Of a DNA stretch of 6,295 nucleotides, positions 1 to 5,090 are shown in pieces. Below the pieces are notes generated by a model. The model made no database searches and was not told where the DNA came from. It saw only the letters and a list, made by a program, of their open reading frames with translations. The position numbers and the translations under genes are program-made. Location: positions 1 to 6,295 of the forward strand of contig CABUAP010000077.1 in NCBI GenBank assembly GCA_902489675.1. The letters run 5' to 3'. Source of the DNA: an uncultured Azospirillum sp. GTDB lineage: Bacteria; Pseudomonadota; Alphaproteobacteria; RF32; CAG-239. Numbering within the stretch: the stretch's first letter is position 1; every line of letters starts with the position of its first letter.

Positions 1-185
1 AGAAAGCAGCATTTTGAGCCAAGGTGCTGTTAATAAAAGCCAGAAAGGCTATCGCAGTTTTGCAAATTGTCGTTTAAGCCTTTCGGCGGGTCAGAAACAA
101 ATACTTGGCAAGAGGGATTATTGTTTAAGAGCCAGTTTTTTAGAGTGCTGCCGATAAAACCGCAGCCGACGATACCGATATTCAT
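1..185 (-). pseudogene. 5' part of a nucleotide-sugar dehydrogenase-like gene, apparently frameshifted, cut by the window edge
   Basis: Starting at the ATG at 183-185, the frame gives an N-terminus MNIGIVGCGFIGSTLKNW with the dinucleotide-binding glycine pattern GxGxxG (GCGFIG), followed by a second strand and a VSDPPKGLND stretch. This is the Rossmann start of proteins like UDP-glucose/GDP-mannose dehydrogenases. An AAGGA ribosome binding site sits 7 nt before the ATG. The frame stops at a TAA at 30-32 after 51 residues. If one base near position 50 is removed, the sequence instead continues as NCDAFLAFINSTLAQNAAF to the window edge, which resembles the CD-(I/V)-x-FLCVPTPT region of the family. 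This suggests a single-base frameshift or sequencing error. The rest of the gene lies outside the window. It begins about 18 nt after the intrinsic terminator at 203-233, so the two may be linked in regulation. Family assignment rests on the N-terminus only; another NAD(P)-binding protein is possible. Confidence 0.55.
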
Positions 186-202
186 ACTTTTTTCCTTGAC
201 TG

Positions 203-233
203 AAAAAAATTAAAACCACCTGAAACAGGTGGT
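203..233 (-). terminator. Intrinsic terminator of the 203-462 transcript
   Basis: A perfect 8-bp stem (ACCACCTG / CAGGTGGT, 215-222 with 226-233) with a 3-nt loop is followed on the minus strand by TTTAATTTTTTT. This is a classic rho-independent terminator for leftward transcription. It ends about 18 nt before the start codon of the dehydrogenase-like gene and just before that gene's ribosome binding site, so it could be the terminator of a leader attenuator as well as a plain end-of-unit signal. Confidence 0.8.
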
Positions 234-277
234 CGGGGAGTTCGAAAATCATACCCATGAGTTGACTCTTTCAGTCT

Positions 278-430
278 TTAAGCTTGACGCTCTGAACATA
301 CACTAAAAGCTCCCCGACCGGCAATATAGGCAAGGGATAGAATAACGGTGCATAAATACGCACAATTTAACGATGCTTTATGCACCGCATGGGATAAGGC
401 TTTCGACAGCCCCGCACCTTTTTCAGGCAC
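278..430 (-). CDS. Possible small membrane protein, 50 residues, GTG start
   Basis: The frame begins at a GTG (428-430) with an AAGGA ribosome binding site 7 nt upstream and ends at TAA (278-280). The product is basic at its N-terminus (PEKGAGLSKALSHAVHKAS). A roughly 16-residue hydrophobic stretch follows (residues 21-36, centred on CTVILSLAYIAG), and the tail is short and polar, ending SERQA. That pattern fits a single-span small membrane protein. It contains three cysteines. The frame has no upstream ATG before an in-frame stop. The ribosome binding site lies inside the 3' arm of the 433-455 hairpin, so translation could be controlled by folding. Against a gene: the frame crosses an 11-bp perfect inverted repeat, it is short enough to be open by chance, and no known family is recognised. 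Confidence 0.3.
   Translation of the reverse strand: MPEKGAGLSKALSHAVHKASLNCAYLCTVILSLAYIAGRGAFSVCSERQA
346..387. repeat. Perfect 11-bp inverted repeat
   Basis: CGGTGCATAAA at 346-356 is the exact reverse complement of TTTATGCACCG at 377-387, with 20 nt between. No T-run follows on either strand, so it is not an intrinsic terminator. It lies in the middle of the 203-462 transcript and inside the possible 50-codon frame. It is either an RNA stem of that transcript or a protein-binding palindrome. Confidence 0.7.
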
Positions 431-468
431 TAAAATGTCCTTATTGCGGACATTTCATAAAGGAAACT

Positions 469-498
469 AGCATAATTAATATAGGTTTTCAATGTCAA
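469..498 (-). promoter_or_regulatory. Sigma70-like promoter for the 203-462 unit
   Basis: On the minus strand there is a perfect TTGACA -35 box (493-498), an 18-nt spacer and a TATGCT -10 box (469-474). Transcription would start near 462. It lies downstream of the terminator at 547-579, so the unit to its left is transcribed independently of the 598-1173 gene. The surrounding 480-540 stretch is very AT-rich. Confidence 0.55.
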
Positions 499-546
499 AA
501 TAAAAGGGTTGTTAATTTATAAAAATATATTTTTCGCCGGCAGATG

Positions 547-579
547 AAAAATGCTCCGGCTTTTGCAAGCGGGAGCATT
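547..579 (-). terminator. Intrinsic terminator after the 598-1173 gene
   Basis: An 8-bp outer stem (550-557 with 572-579, AATGCTCC/GGAGCATT) and a 4-bp inner stem (559-562 with 567-570) are separated by a single mismatch and closed by a 4-nt loop. On the minus strand this is followed by TTTTT. It lies 19 nt past the stop codon of the hypothetical gene. Confidence 0.8.
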
Positions 580-597
580 AAGATAGAGGAAAAATTA

Positions 598-1173
598 TCA
601 GACGTATTTTCCGGCGTCTATGAACTTTGTGATTTGTTCGTCGGTCAAAGGAAGCCGTTCTGTTTGCCAAATCCAATAGCTGCCGTATTTACGGACTTTG
701 GCATCGGCAGACGAAAATTTTCGTTTGAGCCGATAAACGTTTTTGCGGGAGCCTATATAGGCATTTTCCAATTCACTGTTTCCCTGTAATACAATATTCC
801 GCTTAAACATTTTTTGGAGAGCGGCAACTGTTGACGAGAGATCTTCCGTTTTTATATTAAAACGCAGCGTTTGGATGATGGTTTCTTGTTTTAAAAACTG
901 CAAAAGCTGAGAAATGCCGGCATTGCCTTGCCAGAATAAATCAACATTGTGCCGAACCAAACCGCCAAATTTTTTTTGTAATCGGTATACGATATATCTG
1001 CTTCCGATACAGATGCTGCTGTTTGCGGTTGTTAAAATGATGTTTGCGGATACAAAACGCGCAATTTTTTCGACATTTTGGTTGAAGATTTCACTTTCTT
1101 TGTTGAGGGTGATTTGTTTCGAGCTATAAAATATAGCCTGATCTACCGCTTTGATAATTTGTTCTTTTTCCAT
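598..1173 (-). CDS. Hypothetical basic protein with an internal duplication, 191 residues
   Basis: Not recognised as a known family. No signal peptide or membrane span is visible, so it is probably cytoplasmic. The protein contains two related units. Residues 43-69 carry NIIL...CIGSRYIVYRLQKKF, and residues 125-153 carry NIVL...YIGSRKNVYRLKRKF. They share the core IGSR-x2-VYRL-(Q/K)(K/R)KF, 84 residues apart. Similarity continues after each core: VRHNVDLFWQG (73-83) aligns with VRKYGSYWIWQTE (160-172), and both end in a short helix-like segment (ISQLLQFL and DEQITKFI). The duplicated, arginine/lysine-rich, aromatic units could bind nucleic acid, but that is inference. The ATG at 1171-1173 has no clear Shine-Dalgarno; it is chosen because the next methionine lies beyond the first repeat. 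It sits alone between a promoter (1216-1243) and a terminator (547-579). Its base composition looks more AT-rich than the operon genes to its right, which may mean recent acquisition or relaxed selection. Confidence 0.8.
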   Translation of the reverse strand: MEKEQIIKAVDQAIFYSSKQITLNKESEIFNQNVEKIARFVSANIILTTANSSICIGSRYIVYRLQKKFGGLVRHNVDLFWQGNAGISQLLQFLKQETIIQTLRFNIKTEDLSSTVAALQKMFKRNIVLQGNSELENAYIGSRKNVYRLKRKFSSADAKVRKYGSYWIWQTERLPLTDEQITKFIDAGKYV

Positions 1174-1215
1174 ATACTTAATTGTTTATATAAATAATTT
1201 TTTAATCAGCGGTTG

Positions 1216-1243
1216 ATAATAGATTTTTTTTGTCTGTTGTCAA
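1216..1243 (-). promoter_or_regulatory. Sigma70-like promoter for the 598-1173 gene
   Basis: On the minus strand a perfect TTGACA (1238-1243) is followed by a 16-nt spacer and TATTAT (1216-1221), five of six matches to the -10 consensus. The predicted start is near 1209, giving an AT-rich leader of about 36 nt. The -35 box directly follows the T-run of the engB terminator. Confidence 0.65.
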
Positions 1244-1272
1244 ATAAAAAAAGACCGGGAAATTCCGGTCTT
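1244..1272 (-). terminator. Intrinsic terminator ending the rpmH-engB operon
   Basis: An 8-bp perfect stem AAGACCGG (1251-1258) / CCGGTCTT (1265-1272) with a 6-nt loop is followed on the minus strand by a run of seven T. It lies 22 nt past the engB stop codon, so the operon ends here and the hypothetical gene to the left is separately transcribed. Confidence 0.9.
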
Positions 1273-1294
1273 AGGTAAAAGACAGGGTAAAAAT

Positions 1295-1942
1295 TTATGC
1301 GGCAAGTCGGCAGATTTCGGCGCGCAGTTCATCAATACCGAAGCCTTTTTCCGAGCTGGTGGCAATGATATCGACATAAGCCGCCGCGTGTTTTGCTATT
1401 TCTGCTTGAGTTTCTTTAAAAACTTTAGTTAGGGCCGCTGCGGAGATTTTATCGCTCTTGGTAAGAATAATCTGGTAGGTGACGGCTGCTTTATCCAGCA
1501 TTTCCATAATTTCACGATCCACTTTTTTGATTCCGTGGCGGGAATCGATCAGCAGAAATACTCTTTTCAAATTGACCCGTCCCTGCAGATAGGCAGAAAT
1601 CATTTTCTGCCATTGTTTTACCATGTTTTCCGGCGCTTTGGCAAAACCATAACCGGGCAGATCGACCAAAAACAGTTTATCGGCCAGATTAAAATAGTTC
1701 AGCTGCTGAGTGCGTCCCGGGGTGTTGGAGGTTTTGGCCAGCCCTTTGCGCCCGGTCAGCGCATTGATCAGGCTCGATTTGCCGACGTTGGAACGGCCGG
1801 CAAAAGCAATTTCTTCCATGCCGTTATCAGGGGGCAGTTGGCTCAAAGAAGCAACGCCAAGCACAAAAGCGCAAGTTGAACCCGGCAATTTGCGTCCGGC
1901 ATCAAGCTCTTCTTCGCCGTAAAGAGGATTTAGGTTTTCCAT
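1295..1942 (-). CDS. engB: EngB/YihA/YsxC ribosome biogenesis GTPase, 215 residues
   Basis: This is a small TRAFAC-class GTPase of the EngB family, needed for large-subunit ribosome assembly in other bacteria. All guanine-nucleotide motifs are visible: G1 P-loop GRSNVGKS (49-56), a G2 threonine in the TSNTPGRTQ stretch (71-79), G3 DLPGYG (94-99), G4 TKSD (161-164) and a G5-like TSSEKG (195-200). The SNTPGRTQ and DLPGYGFA wording is diagnostic of EngB rather than Era or Der. The length is normal for the family. The ATG lies 3 nt after the yidC stop, and its GAGGG ribosome binding site is inside the end of yidC, so translation is probably coupled. It is the last gene of the operon, with a terminator shortly after it. 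Placement next to yidC and rpmH is common in Alphaproteobacteria. Confidence 0.97.
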   Translation of the reverse strand: MENLNPLYGEEELDAGRKLPGSTCAFVLGVASLSQLPPDNGMEEIAFAGRSNVGKSSLINALTGRKGLAKTSNTPGRTQQLNYFNLADKLFLVDLPGYGFAKAPENMVKQWQKMISAYLQGRVNLKRVFLLIDSRHGIKKVDREIMEMLDKAAVTYQIILTKSDKISAAALTKVFKETQAEIAKHAAAYVDIIATSSEKGFGIDELRAEICRLAA

Positions 1943-1945
1943 GGT

Positions 1946-3622
1946 TTATTTTCCCTCGTTCTTTTTGGCGATGGCTTTTTGCTGGATAATCGAAAGGATA
2001 TTGGAAAGTGTCCAATAGATAACCAGACCGGAAGCAAAATGTCCCATCATAAACATGAATATCAGCGGCAGCAGGGCAAACATCCTTGCCTGATCTTTGT
2101 TGGTGGGAGTCGGGTTGAGTTTTTGCTGGACATACATGGTCAGCCCCATGATGATCGGCCAGACGCCGATATCGAGAAAACCGGGAATCGGTAAATGGGT
2201 TATAACCGATAAAGTCAACGGATCGGGCGCCGAAAGATCTTTGATCCAGCCGATGAACGGTGCGTGGCGGATTTCGATGGCGATATTTAAAACCTTATAC
2301 AACGAGAAGAAAACCGGGATTTGGATCAGCATCGGCAGACAACCGGCGGCCGGGTTGATTTTTTCGCGTCGATAAAGTTCCATCGTTTCCTGTTGGAGTT
2401 TGACTTTGTCGTCGTATTTTTCCTGCAGTTCTTTCAATTTCGGCTGAATTTTTTTCATTTTCGCCATGCTTTCGTACGATTTGTTGGCGATCGGGAACAT
2501 AAACAACCGGAGCAGGGCGGCAAACAGCAAAATAGCCCAGCCCATGTTGCCGATGATGCCGTAAAGAAAATCGAGAATATAAAAGAACGGTTTGGTCAGG
2601 AAATAATACCAGCCGAAATCTACGGCTAAGTCAAATTTGGGGATATGGTGACTTGAGGTATATTTATCCAGCAATTTAATTTCTTTGGCGCCGGAATAAA
2701 GCATGATCTGATCGGAACCGACAGAGCCGGCCGCGATGGTTACCGGAGCGCCGACAAAGTCGGTTTGGTAAAGGTTTTCGCCGGTTTTGCCGAATTTGAC
2801 CCGGCTTTCGCCATCGTTGTTCAAAACAATGGCGGAGAACCAGTAGCGATCGGAAAAGCCCATCCAGCCGCCGGTGGTTGTAAATTCTTTATTTTCGTCT
2901 TTCAGATCGTCGTATTTGATTTCTTCCAAGGTGCTGTCAATTACGCCGATCAAACCTTCGTGAACGACACCGCGGCCGCCGATGGCGCCGGGAGCGCGGG
3001 CGATCAGTCCGTAGGGGAAAAGGGTGATGTTTTTATCGGTATTGTTTTCAACCGATTGGTTGATGGTGAACAAGTAGTTTTCATCAAGAGAGATTTTGGT
3101 GATGAACTTTAGTCCTTGGCCGTTGTCCCATTCTAATACGATCGGCGTTTTTTCCGTCAGTTCTTTGCCCTTAACCGTCCACAAAGTGTCGGCACCGGGC
3201 AGTCGGACAGAATTGTCGGAAGCCAGCCAGCCGAATTCGGCATAATAAGGATTGGTGGTTTTGGCCGGTGTCAGCAGTTCCACATCGGGACTGTCCGGGG
3301 AAAGGGTTTGTTTATATTTTTCCAGCCACAAATTATCAATACGGAACCCGCGGGTGCGGAAAGAACCGGTCAGGGCCGGCGTCTGGATGCGAACGGAAGG
3401 GTTGGCGGCAACCGCTTCTTCGGGAGAAAGAAAAACGACTTCTTTGGTTTGGTCAGATGCCCCTTCTGCGGTTTGGACGGCGGTTGTTTCCTGTTCCGGC
3501 AGGCTGACGCTGACTTGCGGCGCAGACTTATTCTCCTGTTTGAAGAAAAAGTAATTGGTAGCGAAAATGAGGATCAGAGAAATGATAATTGCCGCATAAA
3601 AGCTTTTAATATCTTCGTTCAT
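1946..3622 (-). CDS. yidC: YidC membrane protein insertase, 558 residues
   Basis: YidC inserts and folds inner-membrane proteins, alone or with SecYEG. Residues 8-27 form an N-terminal membrane span, followed by a low-complexity linker and a large periplasmic P1 domain (about 60-335), the Gram-negative architecture. The conserved C-terminal insertase core starts near 340. The TM2 stretch GWAILLFAALLRLFMFP carries the hydrophilic-groove arginine (R372). The coiled cytoplasmic loop follows, KSYESMAKMKKIQPKLKELQEKY (381-403 region), then NPAAGCLPMLIQIPVFFSLY (423-442). Three further spans lie near 484-500, 515-530 and 530-548. A basic tail ends KKNEGK. The length is typical for Proteobacteria. 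An AGGA lies about 11 nt before the ATG, a slightly long spacing. It follows yidD by 54 nt and precedes engB by 3 nt. Confidence 0.98.
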   Translation of the reverse strand: MNEDIKSFYAAIIISLILIFATNYFFFKQENKSAPQVSVSLPEQETTAVQTAEGASDQTKEVVFLSPEEAVAANPSVRIQTPALTGSFRTRGFRIDNLWLEKYKQTLSPDSPDVELLTPAKTTNPYYAEFGWLASDNSVRLPGADTLWTVKGKELTEKTPIVLEWDNGQGLKFITKISLDENYLFTINQSVENNTDKNITLFPYGLIARAPGAIGGRGVVHEGLIGVIDSTLEEIKYDDLKDENKEFTTTGGWMGFSDRYWFSAIVLNNDGESRVKFGKTGENLYQTDFVGAPVTIAAGSVGSDQIMLYSGAKEIKLLDKYTSSHHIPKFDLAVDFGWYYFLTKPFFYILDFLYGIIGNMGWAILLFAALLRLFMFPIANKSYESMAKMKKIQPKLKELQEKYDDKVKLQQETMELYRREKINPAAGCLPMLIQIPVFFSLYKVLNIAIEIRHAPFIGWIKDLSAPDPLTLSVITHLPIPGFLDIGVWPIIMGLTMYVQQKLNPTPTNKDQARMFALLPLIFMFMMGHFASGLVIYWTLSNILSIIQQKAIAKKNEGK

Positions 3623-3676
3623 TGTTGTCGTTTTCCTAAAAAATTTATTATCACACGAATATAGCAGTATTTACTA

Positions 3677-3940
3677 TCAATGCAAGTTTTTATCGTTTTT
3701 TTGCCAGGAGCATTTTGGCGGTACCGGATCAAAGCCTGATCCGCCCCACGGATGGCAGCGCAAAAGCCGCCTGGTACCGAGCCACAGTCCTTTTATGACG
3801 CCGTGCGTTTCAATGGCTTCCAGCATATATTGCGAGCAGCTGGGTTGAAAACGGCAGCTGTGCGGTAAAAGCGGGGAAATAATTTTTTGATAGAATTTAA
3901 TTGGCAGCAGGAACGGGAGTTTGATTATCCGCTTGAGCAT
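3677..3940 (-). CDS. yidD: YidD membrane protein insertion efficiency factor, 87 residues
   Basis: YidD is a small membrane-associated protein that assists insertion by YidC. The family signature is clear: an amphipathic N-terminus (LPIKFYQKIISPLLP), then CRFQPSCSQYMLEAIETHG with its conserved cysteines, then HPWGGSGFDPVP. The length is at the upper end of the usual range. The ATG at 3938-3940 gives the expected family N-terminus and has a GGAG 9 nt upstream. This start lies inside rnpA, giving a 44-nt overlap in a different frame. It sits between rnpA and yidC, its standard position. Confidence 0.95.
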   Translation of the reverse strand: MLKRIIKLPFLLPIKFYQKIISPLLPHSCRFQPSCSQYMLEAIETHGVIKGLWLGTRRLLRCHPWGGSGFDPVPPKCSWQKNDKNLH

Positions 3941-4301
3941 GATCTGTATCTCCGTTTAATTGCTGATTGAGTTTTTTGACACCGTATTGCAAATCACGGC
4001 AAATGTCTTTGAAATCGGCATCGGCCGTACTGTAACGGGCAATTAGAACATAATCGGCGTTTGGGAGCGCCCATTTGCCGAAAGATAATGCCGCCGCGGC
4101 ACGAAGCCGCCGACGGCAACGATTTCTTACAACGGCTTTACCGATTTTTTTTGTTGTTGTGTACCCGATCCGTGCGCCTTCAATACTTTCTTCCTGACGA
4201 AGAGCGGCCTGAATAACGATAGTTCGGGTTGGTATAGAAATACCCGATTTTGCCGCACGGACAAAATCTTTGCGTTTTTTCAGCTTAAAAAAAATCGGCA
4301 T
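3897..4301 (-). CDS. rnpA: Ribonuclease P protein component, 134 residues
   Basis: This is the protein subunit of RNase P, which with the catalytic RNA trims the 5' leaders of tRNA precursors. The family pattern is present: LKKRKDFVRAAKSG at the start, the IGYTTTKKIGKAVVRNR region, and the RNA-binding RNR motif RNRCRRRLRAA (about residues 79-89). The strongly basic helix fits RNA contact. It is slightly longer than typical because of a polar tail after about residue 118 (ending NQTPVPAAN), and that tail is coded where yidD begins. The start codon lies 11 nt after the rpmH stop. The only upstream AAGG falls in the loop of a perfect hairpin joining the two genes, so its translation may be limited or coupled to rpmH. 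The RNase P RNA gene is not in this window. Confidence 0.96.
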   Translation of the reverse strand: MPIFFKLKKRKDFVRAAKSGISIPTRTIVIQAALRQEESIEGARIGYTTTKKIGKAVVRNRCRRRLRAAAALSFGKWALPNADYVLIARYSTADADFKDICRDLQYGVKKLNQQLNGDTDHAQADNQTPVPAAN

Positions 4302-4321
4302 CTGCCTAAACCTTAGGCAGA
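4301..4321 (-). promoter_or_regulatory. Intercistronic rpmH-rnpA hairpin
   Basis: TCTGCCTAA and TTAGGCAGA form a perfect 9-bp stem with a 3-nt loop. On the minus strand it includes the last codons and stop of rpmH, and its far end includes the A of the rnpA ATG. Part of the likely rnpA ribosome binding site (AAGG) is in or beside the loop. There is no T-run, so it is not an intrinsic terminator. A role in mRNA stability or in reducing rnpA translation is inferred. Confidence 0.6.
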
Positions 4322-4447
4322 CAGTTTGGCGCGTCCTCTGGCTCTGCGGGCTGCTAAAACTTTGCGGCCGCCCTGAGTGGCCATACGGGTACGAAAGCCG
4401 TGACGACGAGCTCTGACTAATTTGGAAGGTTGATAAGTACGTTTCAT
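4313..4447 (-). CDS. rpmH: 50S ribosomal protein L34, 44 residues
   Basis: A tiny, very basic large-subunit ribosomal protein. The sequence begins MKRTYQPSKLVRARRHGFR and continues through RMATQGGRKVLAARRARGR to end KLSA, an almost canonical L34. The ATG is at 4445-4447 with a GGAG 7 nt upstream; the stop is TAA at 4313-4315. The length of 44 residues is normal. It is the first gene of the operon, preceded by a promoter at 4519-4547 and a short leader. The usual neighbour dnaA is not on the other side; tuf is there instead. Confidence 0.98.
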   Translation of the reverse strand: MKRTYQPSKLVRARRHGFRTRMATQGGRKVLAARRARGRAKLSA

Positions 4448-4481
4448 TTTATTTCTCCGGTTTATTATTGGTTATTTAAAG

Positions 4482-4498
4482 CCTTCTTTTATCGAAGG
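4482..4498 (-). promoter_or_regulatory. Small hairpin in the rpmH leader
   Basis: CCTTC (4482-4486) and GAAGG (4494-4498) form a 5-bp stem with a 7-nt loop, about 15 nt after the predicted transcription start of the rpmH operon. The following minus-strand CTTTAAAT is a poor T-run, so a strong terminator is unlikely. It may be a 5' stabilising or mild attenuating stem. Confidence 0.35.
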
Positions 4499-4518
4499 TC
4501 CTCGGGTTTTAGAGCTTC

Positions 4519-4547
4519 TTAATAACTTGTTTTTGTTTATGAGTCAA
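4519..4547 (-). promoter_or_regulatory. Sigma70-like promoter for the rpmH-rnpA-yidD-yidC-engB operon
   Basis: On the minus strand TTGACT (4542-4547) is followed by a 17-nt spacer and TATTAA (4519-4524). The predicted start is near 4512, giving a leader of about 65 nt before rpmH. A GANTC site (GAGTC, 4541-4545) overlaps the -35 box; in many Alphaproteobacteria that motif is methylated by CcrM, though any effect here is a guess. Confidence 0.65.
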
Positions 4548-5039
4548 TTGAAAAAAATAAATTTAGGTTATGATTTTCAGATTGCGGATATTTCCTTTTG
4601 GTTATCCTCATCGCTCTAGTTTTTACCGAATCTTGTTTCTAACCGTGGTTTTCCGGATAACTATTTCCCAGTAAACTAGAGATTCTAAATCAGTTATTAA
4701 GCTAACGGTTTGACCGCGTTCATTGGTGTGAAGCGGTGCCTAACGATACCTTGGCGTGCAACCCTATTAAAATGGGAAGAAACTGTAAGGATTGAATAAA
4801 CTTCTACTGGCTAATGTAAGGGTATTAACTGTTTTGAACTTACGTTCGCCCAGCTCAAAGGCTTTGCAAGCCTGACGGTTGGGCTGGTATGGTTGTCTTA
4901 TCTATCTGCTTACTCAGATGTTCAAATCATAAAAAACTTTTTGAAGGGGGATTATTAACCCCGGTTTGCAGGGTGATATCTATTGTTGTCCTTATCGCTA
5001 AAAGCTCTCTGAACCCCGGACTATCCGGGAGCCGGATAT
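4548..5039. other. Gene-free intergenic stretch with many small inverted repeats
   Basis: About 490 nt between the tuf terminator and the rpmH promoter hold no convincing coding frame on either strand. Inverted repeats are visible: a 9-bp pair 4614-4622/4673-4681 (CTCTAGTTT/AAACTAGAG), a GAAC/GTTC tetraloop hairpin near 4836-4847, a 6-bp hairpin 4859-4873 (AGGCTT/AAGCCT), a 5-bp hairpin 4904-4919 and a 6-bp hairpin 5015-5029 (CCCGGA/TCCGGG). Around the 4859-4873 hairpin, GCCCA/TGGGC can extend the stem. GANTC sites occur at 4628-4632 and 4681-4685. One near-match to a DnaA box (TTATCCTCA, 4602-4610) is present. A weak rightward promoter (TTGAAA at 4548-4553, TATGAT at 4569-4574, 15-nt spacer) could make a plus-strand RNA ending at the bidirectional terminator 5042-5073. 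No known RNA family was recognised. It could be a non-coding RNA, a long regulatory spacer or a decayed gene. Confidence 0.5.
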
Positions 5040-5073
5040 AAAAAAACACCCCCTTTTTTGAGGGGGTGTTTTT
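5040..5073 (-). terminator. Intrinsic terminator after tuf, probably bidirectional
   Basis: A 12-bp perfect stem (5042-5053 with 5062-5073) with a core of five C-G pairs and an 8-nt loop is followed on the minus strand by seven T. It begins 18 nt past the tuf stop. On the plus strand the arm also ends in five T, so it could stop rightward transcripts from the intergenic region. Confidence 0.93.
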
Positions 5074-5090
5074 CTTGATTAATGACAATC

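Larger units (their letters stand above)
203..462 (-). ncRNA. Candidate structured transcript of about 260 nt (leader RNA or small RNA), family not recognised
   Basis: A separate transcription unit is defined by a promoter at 469-498 and an intrinsic terminator at 203-233. Within it are several perfect inverted repeats. There is an 8-bp stem 433-440/448-455 with a 7-nt loop. There is an 11-bp stem 346-356/377-387 with a 20-nt loop. A long-range 10-bp pair 231-240/310-319 (GGTCGGGGAG with CTCCCCGACC) is followed by the terminator hairpin. The inner loop of the long-range pair holds a GACT/AGTC mini-hairpin. The 3' arm of the long-range pair shares three bases with the 5' arm of the terminator, so the two could compete. 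I looked for signatures of 6S RNA, tmRNA, RNase P RNA, SRP RNA and common riboswitches and found none. A 50-codon frame also runs through it. The boundary at 462 is inferred from promoter spacing. Confidence 0.4.

Noticed and set aside
145..259. Minus-strand frame starting ATGGGTATG inside the 203-462 unit
   Set aside because: It runs straight through the intrinsic terminator and has no clear ribosome binding site; its later part is an out-of-frame reading of the dehydrogenase-like gene.
203..462. Two-piece alphaproteobacterial tmRNA, 6S RNA or RNase P RNA
   Set aside because: No tag-peptide codons ending in alanines, no proper T-arm despite a TTCGAA near the 3' end, no conserved RNase P core sequences, and no 6S-like central bubble could be recognised by eye.
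544..789. Plus-strand frame of 81 codons opposite the hypothetical gene
   Set aside because: It begins inside the terminator hairpin 547-579 and is antisense to a gene with its own promoter, terminator and internal protein repeats.
4600..4662. Chromosomal replication origin marked by DnaA boxes
   Set aside because: Only one single-mismatch box (4602-4610) and one two-mismatch box (4652-4660) are present, without an obvious AT-rich unwinding element cluster or dnaA nearby; not enough to call an origin.
303..5007. Shared words (CTAAAAGCTC, TCTGAAC, GTCCTTAT) in the 203-462 unit and near 4990-5015, suggesting a dispersed repeat
   Set aside because: The words occur in a different order and the longest is 10 nt, a length expected by chance when comparing stretches of this size.
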